Assembly (NCBI GenBank): GCA_016792625.1
Contig: JAEUKK010000131.1
Span: 1-64,000, forward strand
Origin: Deltaproteobacteria bacterium
GTDB lineage: Bacteria; Myxococcota_A; UBA796; UBA2385
DNA length: 64,000 bases
Direction: 5' to 3'
Positions 18,108 through 25,816 of this stretch are shown in pieces. The notes under the pieces are model-generated. The model had not been told where the DNA came from and did no database searches. It saw nothing but the letters and a program-made list of their open reading frames with translations. How positions within the stretch are numbered: the stretch's first letter is position 1; each line of letters begins with the position of its first letter. The translations under genes and the position numbers were made by a program.

Positions 18108-19129
18108 CTGCCCTCCCCGCGGGCCTGGGTGTGGCCCTCTTTGCCCACAATGTGGAGGAAGGCCTCCTCGAGGTCGGGCGCCCGGCGCTCCATCGCCCGG
18201 AGCGTCCAGCCCCGCGCGGTCGCGAGGCGCGCGATCGCCGTGCGCGGGTCGCCCGGAGCGCGGATCTCGAAGGGCAGGAAGCCCTCGTCATCGCCCGCGT
18301 CGGCATCGGCCGGATCGAGGGGCCGGACCTGCTCGACCTCTTCGAGGGCGCCGATCAGCGGGGCAATCTGGGCGCGCTCCCCAGCATCGGGGTGCCGAAG
18401 CTCCACGCGGAACCGGGTGCCGCGGTCGACCCGGGCCCGCAGGGCGTCGAGGCTGCCTTGGGCGACCACGCGGCCCCGCGCGATGAGCACGGCCCGCCGG
18501 CACAGCCGCTCGACCTCGCTGAGGATGTGGGTCGAGAGGATGACCGTGCGCTCCCGGGCCAGATCGCGGATAAACTCGCGGATGTCGACGACCTGGGCAG
18601 GGTCGAGGCCAGAAGTGGGCTCGTCGAGGACGAGGACCTGGGGGTCGTGGAGCACAGCTTGGGCGAGGCCGACCCGCTGGCGGTACCCCTTGGACAGGCT
18701 GCCGAGGACGCGGTCCTCCCAGCCGGAGAGGCCGACGCGGTCCATCACCTCGCCGATGCGGCGGTCGCGTCGCCCGCGCTCGATCCCGCGAAGCTCAGCC
18801 ACGAACTGCAGGTACGAGCCGATGGTGAGCTCGGGGTAGAGCGGCGGTCGCTCGGGCAGGTAGCCGACGCGGCGCCGCACCTCCATGTTGTCGTCAAAGA
18901 CGTCAAAGCCGGCGACGACGGCCTTGCCCTCGGTGGCGGGCAGGTAGCCGGTGACCATGCGCATCGAGGTCGTCTTGCCGGCGCCGTTCGGGCCGATAAA
19001 ACCGAGGATCTCGCCGCGGTGCGCCTCGAAGCTGACGTCGTCCACGGCGACCAGGTCGCCGAAGCGCCGCCGGAGGCCGACGGCCTGCACGACCACGTCG
19101 CCGCCGGCGGGCGGAGGGGGAGCTGTCAC
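18104..19129 (-). CDS. ABC transporter ATP-binding protein (GldA-like)
   Basis: 341 aa. Residues about 12-235 are a full ABC ATPase: Walker A GPNGAGKTT, Q-loop region, signature SLSKGYRQRVGLAQ, Walker B VLVLDEPTSGLD and H-loop STHIL. The C-terminal 100 residues form the accessory domain seen in ABC-2 exporters of the GldA/NatA type. First gene of the five-gene operon running to the selenoprotein. It is divergent from the SurA-N-like gene at 19241, with about 110 nt between them for both promoters. Confidence 0.94.
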   Translation of the reverse strand: MTAPPPPAGGDVVVQAVGLRRRFGDLVAVDDVSFEAHRGEILGFIGPNGAGKTTSMRMVTGYLPATEGKAVVAGFDVFDDNMEVRRRVGYLPERPPLYPELTIGSYLQFVAELRGIERGRRDRRIGEVMDRVGLSGWEDRVLGSLSKGYRQRVGLAQAVLHDPQVLVLDEPTSGLDPAQVVDIREFIRDLARERTVILSTHILSEVERLCRRAVLIARGRVVAQGSLDALRARVDRGTRFRVELRHPDAGERAQIAPLIGALEEVEQVRPLDPADADAGDDEGFLPFEIRAPGDPRTAIARLATARGWTLRAMERRAPDLEEAFLHIVGKEGHTQARGEGR

Positions 19130-19240
19130 AAGGTCCTCGGGGCGCGGCGGTGCACGGGGGTCTGGCGGTTAGGCGGCAGGAGGCTGGGCCCCCGCCGGCC
19201 GCGCCCCCTATCCCGACCATGCCCGCGGGGAGGAAGCCCC

Positions 19241-19834
19241 TTGCCGACCCGCCTGCCCGCAGGGCTCCGTTCGCTCAGGATGGCCTCTGGGGCGCTGCTT
19301 TGCTTTGGTTTGCCGACAATTGCCCGCGCCGACGGCCCCGCCGATCCGCCCCCGCGCGCGGTGGTGATCGACCAGATCGTGCTGGTCATCGGCGATCGCG
19401 TGGTGACCGCCAGCGAGCTGCGCCTCGAAGAGGCCCTGCGCGCGCGGCTCCCGTGGTGGGCCCCGCCGCAGCCCGAGGGCACCTCGACCCTCCAGGTGGT
19501 GGCGGACGCCGCGCTCATCCGGGCGCTGGCCGGTGATGCGGCCCTCTACGTTCCTGACGATGAGCTGGTGCGGGATCGTGCGGCCCAAGTCCGGGCCGCT
19601 TGGGGCGACCCCGAGGCCTGGCAGAGCTTCTTGTTGCAGCACGGGCTCGACGAGGAGCGCCTGCTGACGCTGGTGCGCAGCCGGCTCATCGTCGACCGCT
19701 ACCTTCAGCGCACCCTGAGCCTCGCGGCGCGATCCGAGGGCAAGCCGCTCGAAGCGCTCTATGCTGGCTGGATATTGACCCAGCGCGGCCGTCTTCCGCT
19801 GCGCGTCCCCTCGGCCGTCGAGGGGGCCCCATGA
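19241..19834 (+). CDS. Exported protein with SurA N-terminal-like domain
   Basis: About 197 aa starting at TTG 19241, 5 nt after a strong GGGGAGGAAG ribosome binding site. This start gives a complete signal peptide (PTRLPAGLRSLR, hydrophobic core, cleavage after ARA). ATG 19280 is the alternative but truncates the positive N-region. The mature start AVVIDQIVLVIGDRVVTASELRLEEALR matches the chaperone domain of SurA/PpiD (IVAVVNDEVIxxSEL), followed by helices with DDELVRDRAAQVR. There is no parvulin isomerase domain, so it is a chaperone-like fragment or stand-alone chaperone module. Its stop overlaps the rimI start. Confidence 0.75.
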   Translation: MPTRLPAGLRSLRMASGALLCFGLPTIARADGPADPPPRAVVIDQIVLVIGDRVVTASELRLEEALRARLPWWAPPQPEGTSTLQVVADAALIRALAGDAALYVPDDELVRDRAAQVRAAWGDPEAWQSFLLQHGLDEERLLTLVRSRLIVDRYLQRTLSLAARSEGKPLEALYAGWILTQRGRLPLRVPSAVEGAP

Positions 19835-20295
19835 TGGCCTGCACCCTCGGCATCACCGATCTGGACGAGATCGTCGCGCTGGAGGCCCGCGCCTTCCCCG
19901 CCGGCGCCTGGGACCGCGGCGCCGTGCAGGGCAGCCTCGACGACCGTTTCGGCCTGCACCTCGGCCTGCGGGCAGAGGATGGCGCGCTCGTTGCCGTCGC
20001 GCTCGGCGTGGTCATCTTCGAGCACGCTGAGCTGCTGCGCATCCTCGTCGCCCCCGAGCAGCGGCAGCGCGGGCTCGGCCGGGCCCTGCTCGACGCGCTC
20101 GTGCAGGCCTGCGCCGCCCTTGGCGCCGAGCGCCTCTCGCTCGAGGTGCGGGCTGAGAACGGCCCGGCCCAGGCCCTCTACACGGCCATCGGCATGCGAC
20201 AGGTGGGCAGGCGTCGGGACTACTACGTAGACGGCGAAGACGCCCTCCTCTACGCCATCGACCTCCTCCCCTCCCCTGCTCCGGAGCCCCGGTGA
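19831..20295 (+). CDS. rimI: RimI-like GNAT N-acetyltransferase
   Basis: 154 aa GNAT fold. LDEIVALEARAFPAGAWD matches the RimI N-terminus, LLRILVAPEQRQRGLGRALL is the acetyl-CoA pyrophosphate loop (Q/RxxGxG/A), and LEVRAENGPAQALYTAIGM is the C-terminal RimI motif. It probably acetylates the N-terminal alanine of S18 or other proteins; RimI genes often travel with t6A genes. The ATG at 19831 overlaps the upstream stop (ATGA) and the gene ends in a GTGA overlap with the next one, so a three-gene operon is likely. Confidence 0.85.
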   Translation: MMACTLGITDLDEIVALEARAFPAGAWDRGAVQGSLDDRFGLHLGLRAEDGALVAVALGVVIFEHAELLRILVAPEQRQRGLGRALLDALVQACAALGAERLSLEVRAENGPAQALYTAIGMRQVGRRRDYYVDGEDALLYAIDLLPSPAPEPR

Positions 20296-21683
20296 GCCTC
20301 TCCCGCCTGCGGACCGCGGCCCTGTGCACCCTCCCCCTCCTCGGCCTCGCTGCGCAGAGCGCGCGCGCGGCGGTCCCCGCCCGCTGCGCCGAGGCGGTGC
20401 AGTCGGCTCCCGACGCCCCCTTCGTCACCCCCACCGTGACCAAGGCGGCCTTCATCCTCGAGCTGTGGTTCGGCCCCGGTGATGATCCCGCCCAGCTCCG
20501 GGCCTTGACCGATGTGTTGGAGCGCCACAAGCTGCGGGCGACGGTGCTGGTCCACCCCGACATGATCGCGCAGAATGGCGCTCTCATCACTGATCTCACG
20601 AAGCATAAGCATGAGCTTGGCCTGCTGCTTCGGGCGGCCGAGCTCCCCGATCCGGGCGTCAATCCGGTGCTCCCGCCCGGGGTCCGGATGCCGCCGGGCA
20701 CGCAGCCCCGCGGGCCCGGCTTCACCACCCTCAACGCGTGGCTCCCGCCGCTGCGGGCCCACGTCAAGGCGCTGCGGGCCCACACCGACCTCGCCGTGGA
20801 CGCCGTCTCCATCGACGTGCTGAGCGGCGGTGCAGAGCAAGCCTTTGAGGCGATGGGGATCCGTGCGGTACTCCCCCAAGACCCCATGGAGCCCGGCCCG
20901 CCCCGGGTGCTGCGCTCCGCCACCGGGGAGCCCGCCCGCGGGCGGGTGCTCCCGGCGGATCACTGGAAAGATCCCTGCGGGCCCGCCCTGCCCGCCTGGA
21001 CGCCAGCCGCCCTCGACCGGGCGGGAGCAGCGGCGGGCGCCTCCCCCGCTGCCCGGATCTCACTCCCGGTCGCCGGCGCGCAGCCGGCCCTGCTCGAGCG
21101 CTGGCTCACCGAGGTCGTCGAGCCCGCGGGCTGGCAGGTGATCACGGCCAGCGCCGCCGCGGCCAAGGCCCGGGCGGTCGGCGGCGGCCTCATCGGCGCG
21201 GCCCTCGCGCCCGCCGAGCTGCCCCCAAGCCTCGCCCCCGGCCGCTACGTCGAGCGCGCGGCGCTGATCGCCGCGGCCCCCCTGGTTTTGGAGGGCGCCC
21301 GCCTGCCCCGCAGCCTGCCCGGGGGCCTCACCTTGACCGAGTATGTGCAAGGGATGGTGCTGTGGGCCGCTGATCCCACCGCCGAAGGCTACCGCTTGGG
21401 CCCTCTCGGCGGCCCCGGTGAGCTGGCCCGGAGCACCGTGCGCCCGGGCCTGCGCCTTGAAGCCGAGCTCGTGCGGGCGGCCATGCAGGAGCTCAAGCCC
21501 GGCCTGAGCGGCAGCCTGCCCTCGGCGGTCTCGGTCGGTGAGCACCTGCTCACGATCAGCGAGCTGGCCGTGATCCTCAGCCAGATGGCCCTCGATCAAC
21601 CGCTGAGCGTGCAGGCCAAGCCGCCGCCCGACCCCTTCGCCCCCGACCTCGGCTGGGGGCGCTCGGGGACCTCGGGCGGCTGA
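20292..21683 (+). CDS. Exported degenerate polysaccharide-deacetylase-like protein
   Basis: 463 aa with a clear signal peptide (RLRTAALCTLPLLGLAAQSARA). Residues about 50-115 resemble a NodB fold: strand FILELWFGPGDD where FDDGP is expected, then VLERHKLRATVLVHPDMI and KHKHELGLLLR where GHEIGxH is expected. The catalytic Asp and metal histidines are not in their usual places, so enzymatic activity is doubtful. The remaining 300 residues are unrecognised. A GTG start is coupled to rimI. The last residues (GRSGTSGG) look unnatural; another frame continues as coding-like sequence past the stop, so a frameshift near 21650 is possible. Confidence 0.55.
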   Translation: MSLSRLRTAALCTLPLLGLAAQSARAAVPARCAEAVQSAPDAPFVTPTVTKAAFILELWFGPGDDPAQLRALTDVLERHKLRATVLVHPDMIAQNGALITDLTKHKHELGLLLRAAELPDPGVNPVLPPGVRMPPGTQPRGPGFTTLNAWLPPLRAHVKALRAHTDLAVDAVSIDVLSGGAEQAFEAMGIRAVLPQDPMEPGPPRVLRSATGEPARGRVLPADHWKDPCGPALPAWTPAALDRAGAAAGASPAARISLPVAGAQPALLERWLTEVVEPAGWQVITASAAAAKARAVGGGLIGAALAPAELPPSLAPGRYVERAALIAAAPLVLEGARLPRSLPGGLTLTEYVQGMVLWAADPTAEGYRLGPLGGPGELARSTVRPGLRLEAELVRAAMQELKPGLSGSLPSAVSVGEHLLTISELAVILSQMALDQPLSVQAKPPPDPFAPDLGWGRSGTSGG

Positions 21684-21765
21684 GGGCCCGCGCGGAGCAA
21701 GCCGCGAAGGCGGCGCGGCCCGCGGTCAAGCAGCCGGAGCCCACGCCGCGCGAGGTGAAGCTGCC

Positions 21766-21813
21766 GGACGTCAAGCCGGGCGGACGTCAAGCCGGGCGGA
21801 GGTCAAGCCGGGC
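21766..21813. repeat. Three tandem copies of a 16-nt unit
   Basis: Unit GGACGTCAAGCCGGGC repeated at 21766-21781, 21782-21797 and 21798-21813 (third copy has C to G at base 4). A more diverged relative lies just upstream. In one plus-strand frame the first unit reads (E/D)VKPG, but 16 is not a multiple of 3. It lies between two convergent genes, 3 bases from the stop codon of the minus-strand gene. Confidence 0.9.
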
Positions 21814-21816
21814 GGA

Positions 21817-22704
21817 TCAGCGACCTGCGCCGAACTTCACCGACTTCTGCACCACGAGCTCTTCGCAGATGGCGGTGTACTGGCTGCGCTCGACCACGCC
21901 GCGGATGCAGGCCTCAAAGTCTTTGTCGGTGCTGCCCTTTACCGAGAGCGACAGCAGCGAGAGCTTGCCGCTCTGGTGGTAGGCGAGCTCCATCGAGGCG
22001 GTGGCGCCGATGCCCTCGCCCAGGCGGCCGCGCGCCTCGGCGTAGCAGCGGTCGAGCGCCTTCTCGAGGTGGCCGCCGCTCGCCCGCACCGTGGGGAGCA
22101 GGGTGTCACCGCAGCCCTCAATGCCCTTGACCCCGGACTTGCGCACGGGGCCGGTCGCGAGCAGCGCGCTCTGGGCGCCGCCGCCCGCAGGATCGTTGAT
22201 ATCGGGCACCCCTGCCCCGGCGGGGTTGGCGTCAGCGAGGCCATCTTCTTCCGCCCGAACCGGAGGGGCCGCCTCGGGGCCGCCAGACATATCGGGCGCG
22301 GGCCCGCCGCCGGTTTTGGGGGCTTTTGCGCCCGCCTTCGCCGCCGGCGCGGCGGCCGCGGCCACGACCTGCTCATCTTCGGCGGCGTCGAGGTTGATGT
22401 GCCGGTAGGCCCGCCGGTACACGTCGACATCAGCGACCACCGGGACAAAGTCGTCGTCGTTGGTCATGACCAAGCCGACCGCCGCGGCCACGCCAAGCGC
22501 AGCGAGCAAGCCCAGCCCCACGAAGAGGCCGGTGCGCTTCGGGCGCGCCTTCTCTGCCGCCTCAGCCTCGCGGGCCTGTGCGAGCTCACCCGGGTTGGTC
22601 GGGGCTTCTTCGCCCGGGATCTCGATGAGGCAGCTGGGGCAGCGGCCGCCGTTGCGCAGCAAGTCCGGGGAGACAGCGGCGCGACAGAAGGGACAAGCGC
22701 CCAT
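21817..22704 (-). CDS. Zinc-ribbon membrane protein with AgmX/PglI-type C-terminal domain
   Basis: 295 aa. The N-terminus has a CxxC...CxxC zinc ribbon (CPFC at 4-7, CPSC near 22-25). An acidic/alanine helix, a transmembrane segment (about residues 60-80), a Pro/Ala/Gly linker (about 115-180) and a C-terminal domain of about 100 residues follow. The C-terminal domain has LEKALDRCYAEA, then a strand set ending TDKDFEACIRGVVERS. This matches the TonB-like AgmX/PglI C-terminal domain common in myxobacteria. Start ATG 22704 places the zinc ribbon at the very N-terminus. Molecular function unknown; probably envelope-associated. Confidence 0.75.
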   Translation of the reverse strand: MGACPFCRAAVSPDLLRNGGRCPSCLIEIPGEEAPTNPGELAQAREAEAAEKARPKRTGLFVGLGLLAALGVAAAVGLVMTNDDDFVPVVADVDVYRRAYRHINLDAAEDEQVVAAAAAPAAKAGAKAPKTGGGPAPDMSGGPEAAPPVRAEEDGLADANPAGAGVPDINDPAGGGAQSALLATGPVRKSGVKGIEGCGDTLLPTVRASGGHLEKALDRCYAEARGRLGEGIGATASMELAYHQSGKLSLLSLSVKGSTDKDFEACIRGVVERSQYTAICEELVVQKSVKFGAGR

Positions 22705-22931
22705 GGGGCCTCCACACGGTCGAGCGGGACCGCGGCGCCAGCTATCCCGCGTGGGTGGGCGCCGCCAAAAGCGGGCGCTCCCGCTGGCCCGGCCGCGGCC
22801 GCGCGCGAGGGCGCCCCCCTGCCGCCGAGACATCGGCCCGGTCGACCGGTTCTCAAGCCGGACATGCGCGGGCGCGGGCCGGCGGCGGGTTAGTCGGCCC
22901 CGCGGCCCAACGCAGGGCCCCGGAGCCCACC

Positions 22932-23894
22932 ATGTCCTCGACCCGCGATTTTGTGGCCGCCACCCTCGCGGACGCCACCCTCCCCTTGCTCCGCCGGCCA
23001 GTCGAGGATCTCATCTACGAGACCCTCGACACCCGGCAGATCCCCAGCCGCACCGACTTTAAAGAGCTGCGCGACCTGGTGAACAACCTGCGCGGCCAGC
23101 TCGGCGGCGTGACCGGGGGGATCAAGCGGCTGGCCGACCAGGCCGAGGCGCTCGATGAGCAGGTGCAGCTCGCCGAGGGGCGCCTCGACGGGCTGTCCGA
23201 GCAGCTCGAGGCCTTGGCCAGCGGCGCTGGGCCGAACGAGGCCGCGGTCGAGGCCGAGGCCATCCGCGCGGCGGCCCTCGCGGAGCTGGCCGAGCAGGTC
23301 CGCGGGCTGGTCGCGCAGCTGCGCGCGCAGGAGTCCAGCTTGGTCGCGGCGCACACCGCCATCGCGGAGGTGGGCTTGACCGCGCAGCGTGGCGCCGACG
23401 TGCTGGCTCAGCAGGGCTCGGCCACGCAGGCCCAGCTTGACGCGCTGGGCGCGGCCCTCAGCCGGCTCGACCTGCGGGTGGGCGCTTTGCCCGCGGCCCC
23501 CACCGCCGCCGAGCTCGATGCGCGCGTCGAAGCTGCCCTGCAGAGCGCGATCCCCGCCGTGCTCGACCGCATCGTGCAACGCCGAGTCGAGGCCGCCCTC
23601 GAGGCGCAGCGCCCCGCCCTCCTCGCCGCGATTGACGCGCTAGTCGATGAGAAGCTCCGCGCGTACGCGCCGACGGTGACCATGGTGACCGCGCCGGTCC
23701 CCGACGCGCCGAGCGCCACCCCGCCGGCCGCCCCCGTGGCGGCCCCAGCCGCCGCAGCGTCGACCGCCGCCGCCCCATGCAAGGTCCCCGACTGCGCGGA
23801 TCCTGCGCGCGCCCGGGGCTTTTGTGCGCGGCATTACCAACATTGGAAGCGCAACCGCCTCCCCGGCTTCCCCAACCCTGAGCCGGGCACCTAA
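22932..23894 (+). CDS. Coiled-coil protein with C-terminal Cys/His zinc module
   Basis: 320 aa. Residues about 40-170 are nearly continuous amphipathic helix (repeated LADQAEALDEQVQLAEG-type heptads), followed by more helix (190-245) and a Pro/Ala linker. It ends with CKVPDCADPARARGFCARHYQHWKRN. This C-x4-C-x(9)-C-x2-H pattern is found at the ends of small DNA-associated or unknown bacterial proteins. No enzyme fold is recognised. Start ATG 22932 follows GGAG. A GC hairpin (23895-23911) directly follows the stop. Confidence 0.75.
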   Translation: MSSTRDFVAATLADATLPLLRRPVEDLIYETLDTRQIPSRTDFKELRDLVNNLRGQLGGVTGGIKRLADQAEALDEQVQLAEGRLDGLSEQLEALASGAGPNEAAVEAEAIRAAALAELAEQVRGLVAQLRAQESSLVAAHTAIAEVGLTAQRGADVLAQQGSATQAQLDALGAALSRLDLRVGALPAAPTAAELDARVEAALQSAIPAVLDRIVQRRVEAALEAQRPALLAAIDALVDEKLRAYAPTVTMVTAPVPDAPSATPPAAPVAAPAAAASTAAAPCKVPDCADPARARGFCARHYQHWKRNRLPGFPNPEPGT

Positions 23895-23911
23895 ACCGCC
23901 TAGACGGCGGT
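23895..23911 (+). terminator. Hairpin after stop codon, no U-tract
   Basis: ACCGCC-TAGAC-GGCGGT, a perfect 6-bp stem starting one base after the TAA of the preceding gene and lying between convergent genes. The absence of a T-run makes intrinsic termination uncertain. Confidence 0.35.
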
Positions 23912-23927
23912 CAAGGCCGGGCCCGCC

Positions 23928-24668
23928 TCAGCGCACGCCGTACAGCGTGTCGAGGATCACCACCGACACATTGCAGAAGGCGTGAAAGAAGGCGCCGGCC
24001 ACCACGCCGCCGGTCTTCTCGCGCATCCACGCGAAGACGAGCCCGGGGAAAAAGGTGGCGAAGTGCCACCACTGCACCTCAACCAGCGAGTGGCCGAAGG
24101 CAAAATACGCGCAGGAGATGACCGCGCCCCAGCCCATCGGCACACCAAAGATGAGGAATTTACGCGCGAACCGCTCGTTTAGGCGCGTTTGCATATAGCC
24201 GCGGTAGAAGAATTCTTCGGGGATCGCGACGAAGAAGACCTGGTGCGCGATGAGCAGCGCGATGTCTTCGGGCAGCCGTTGCCCGGGGGTGTGGCCAAAG
24301 ATGAGGCCTTGGTAGAGGTGGTAGCCGATGAGGTAGGGCGCGAGGATGACCGCCACGACGCCAAAGGTGAGGCGCACAGCCTCCCACCACGCCGCTCGGT
24401 CGGCGAAGGCCGGGATGTGCAGGCGGTACCCATAGGAGTCCACCCCGCGCCAACGGCAGAGCAAGACCGGCGCATAGATGAACACGAGCGGAACGACGGC
24501 GAGCACGAGGTCATGGTTGATCGCGCCGTGCGCGGCGACGACCCCACGGATGGCAAAGTTGGTCAGTAGCCAAAGCACGGTCAGCTCAAGAAAAAGCGCA
24601 CGCTCCTGGCCCTTGAGGCTCGGATCGGGCCGATCCCCCGGCAGAAGCTGCGCGGCGCCCGCGTCCAT
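23928..24668 (-). CDS. CPBP-family intramembrane glutamic protease
   Basis: 246 aa with six to eight hydrophobic helices. The CPBP/Rce1 motifs are intact: PEEFFYRGYMQTRL (double Glu and Arg), FAFGHSL, and HAFCN near the C-terminus. Family members include CAAX proteases, immunity proteins and the myxosortases that process MYXO-CTERM proteins. A protein with a MYXO-CTERM-like segment is encoded 1.2 kb away (25817-29404), so a myxosortase-type role is an option (inference). The start overlaps the larE stop by one base. Confidence 0.88.
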   Translation of the reverse strand: MDAGAAQLLPGDRPDPSLKGQERALFLELTVLWLLTNFAIRGVVAAHGAINHDLVLAVVPLVFIYAPVLLCRWRGVDSYGYRLHIPAFADRAAWWEAVRLTFGVVAVILAPYLIGYHLYQGLIFGHTPGQRLPEDIALLIAHQVFFVAIPEEFFYRGYMQTRLNERFARKFLIFGVPMGWGAVISCAYFAFGHSLVEVQWWHFATFFPGLVFAWMREKTGGVVAGAFFHAFCNVSVVILDTLYGVR

Positions 24669-25657
24669 CAGGCGTCCCCTTCGGTGAGGCGGTGCGAGAG
24701 CGCGCCCCGGTGGTAGCCGCCCAAGTCAAGGGTCAACCAACGCACGCCCGCGGACCGAGCCGCAGCGAGGGCGGCCTCACGGACCTCGGGTTTGACGTAC
24801 AGCGCGATCTCTTCGACCGGGCACTCGACCCGGATGAGCGCCTGGCCGTCGACCTCGTGCCAACGCGCGCGGAGCTGTCGGGCGCCCAGCGCGCGCAGGG
24901 CGCTCTCGACCGCGCGCACGGCCGCCACCCGCGCCGGCGTGACCCGGGTGCCGACGGGGAAGCGGCTGCCCAGGCACGAGAAGGCGGGCTTGTCCCACAC
25001 TTCGAGGCCGTAGGCCCGCGCGATGGCCCGCACCGCGGCCTTGTCGAGGCCCGCCTCGGCGAGGGGGTGTCGTACCGCGCGCTCGGCGGCGGCGACCAAG
25101 CCGGGTCGGTGCTCGCCGAGGTCGTCGAGCAGCGTGCCGTCTGCGATCTGCTCGAGCCCGAGGCGGTCGGCGGCGGCCCGGGCGAGGCCAAAAAGTTCGG
25201 TTTTGCAGTAGTAGCAGCGGTCGCCAGCGTTGGCCGCGTAGCCCTCGCGCTGCAGCTCATCGCTGGACACGAGCTCGTGGCGGAGGCCAAAGCTCGCCGC
25301 GATGCGCCCGGCGATGGCGAGCTCTTCGGGCGGAAAAGTCGGGGAGTCTGCCGTGAGCGCGACCGCCCGACCGCCGAGCGCCTCGTGGGCGACCACCGCG
25401 ACCACCGCCGAGTCGACCCCGCCGGAGAACGCGACCAGCACGCTGTTCATATCGACAAGCAGCGCGCGGAGCCGCTCGAGGCCGGCCCGGTCGGCGCCGC
25501 TCAGCCCGGTCATATCGACGGACTTGTGCGCTCGGTGCTCTGCGCCCAGCCGGAAGACCTCGGCCAAGCTCGCCCCCGCAGCCAGGGCGTCGAGCGAGCC
25601 AGCGGGTGCGCGGGCGGGGGTCGAGAGGTCCGGCGTGGTGTGCGGGCGGGCGGGCAT
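24668..25657 (-). CDS. larE: ATP-dependent sacrificial sulfur transferase LarE
   Basis: PP-loop enzyme (about 329 aa) that donates cysteine sulfur to the nickel-pincer cofactor precursor of lactate racemase and relatives. It has SGGVDSAVV (PP loop), GDRCYYCKTELF, and KPAFSCLGSRFPVGTRV, whose Cys lies at the position of the sacrificial Cys of LarE. An N-terminal extension of about 60 residues precedes the PP-loop domain. ATG 25657 is preferred over GTG 25663 on spacing to AGGCGG. LarB, LarC and a LarA-like enzyme are not in the window. Confidence 0.92.
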   Translation of the reverse strand: MPARPHTTPDLSTPARAPAGSLDALAAGASLAEVFRLGAEHRAHKSVDMTGLSGADRAGLERLRALLVDMNSVLVAFSGGVDSAVVAVVAHEALGGRAVALTADSPTFPPEELAIAGRIAASFGLRHELVSSDELQREGYAANAGDRCYYCKTELFGLARAAADRLGLEQIADGTLLDDLGEHRPGLVAAAERAVRHPLAEAGLDKAAVRAIARAYGLEVWDKPAFSCLGSRFPVGTRVTPARVAAVRAVESALRALGARQLRARWHEVDGQALIRVECPVEEIALYVKPEVREAALAAARSAGVRWLTLDLGGYHRGALSHRLTEGDA

Positions 25658-25722
25658 GGGCACCGCCTAATCGCCGCCCGCCCCGCGGGCCCAGGGCCGT
25701 GGGCGACCCGCCGGGCCGGCGG

Positions 25723-25787
25723 TTGACACATGGGGACACCTCAGGCTGGATCGAGCGCTCTTCTTGACGGGGGGCACGTGCTATGAT
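25723..25787 (+). promoter_or_regulatory. Putative sigma-70-type promoter upstream of TSP3-OmpA gene
   Basis: An extended -10, TG-C-TATGAT (25779-25787), lies 30 nt before the chosen ATG. Upstream are TTGACG (25764-25769), only 12 nt away, and a perfect TTGACA (25723-25728) too far away for the same -10. The extended -10 could work without a well-spaced -35. The TTGACA may belong to a second promoter with a poor -10 (CTGGAT, 17-nt spacing). Confidence 0.45.
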
Positions 25788-25816
25788 GTGCGACCTCCTG
25801 CGGAGCCTTGACGACG

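Noticed and set aside
21766..21813. CRISPR-like array
   Set aside because: Units are adjacent with no spacers and only three 16-nt copies; it is a simple tandem repeat.
25764..25787. Classical -35/-10 pair TTGACG-TATGAT
   Set aside because: Spacing is 12 nt, too short for a standard sigma-70 pair; only the extended -10 is kept as a candidate.
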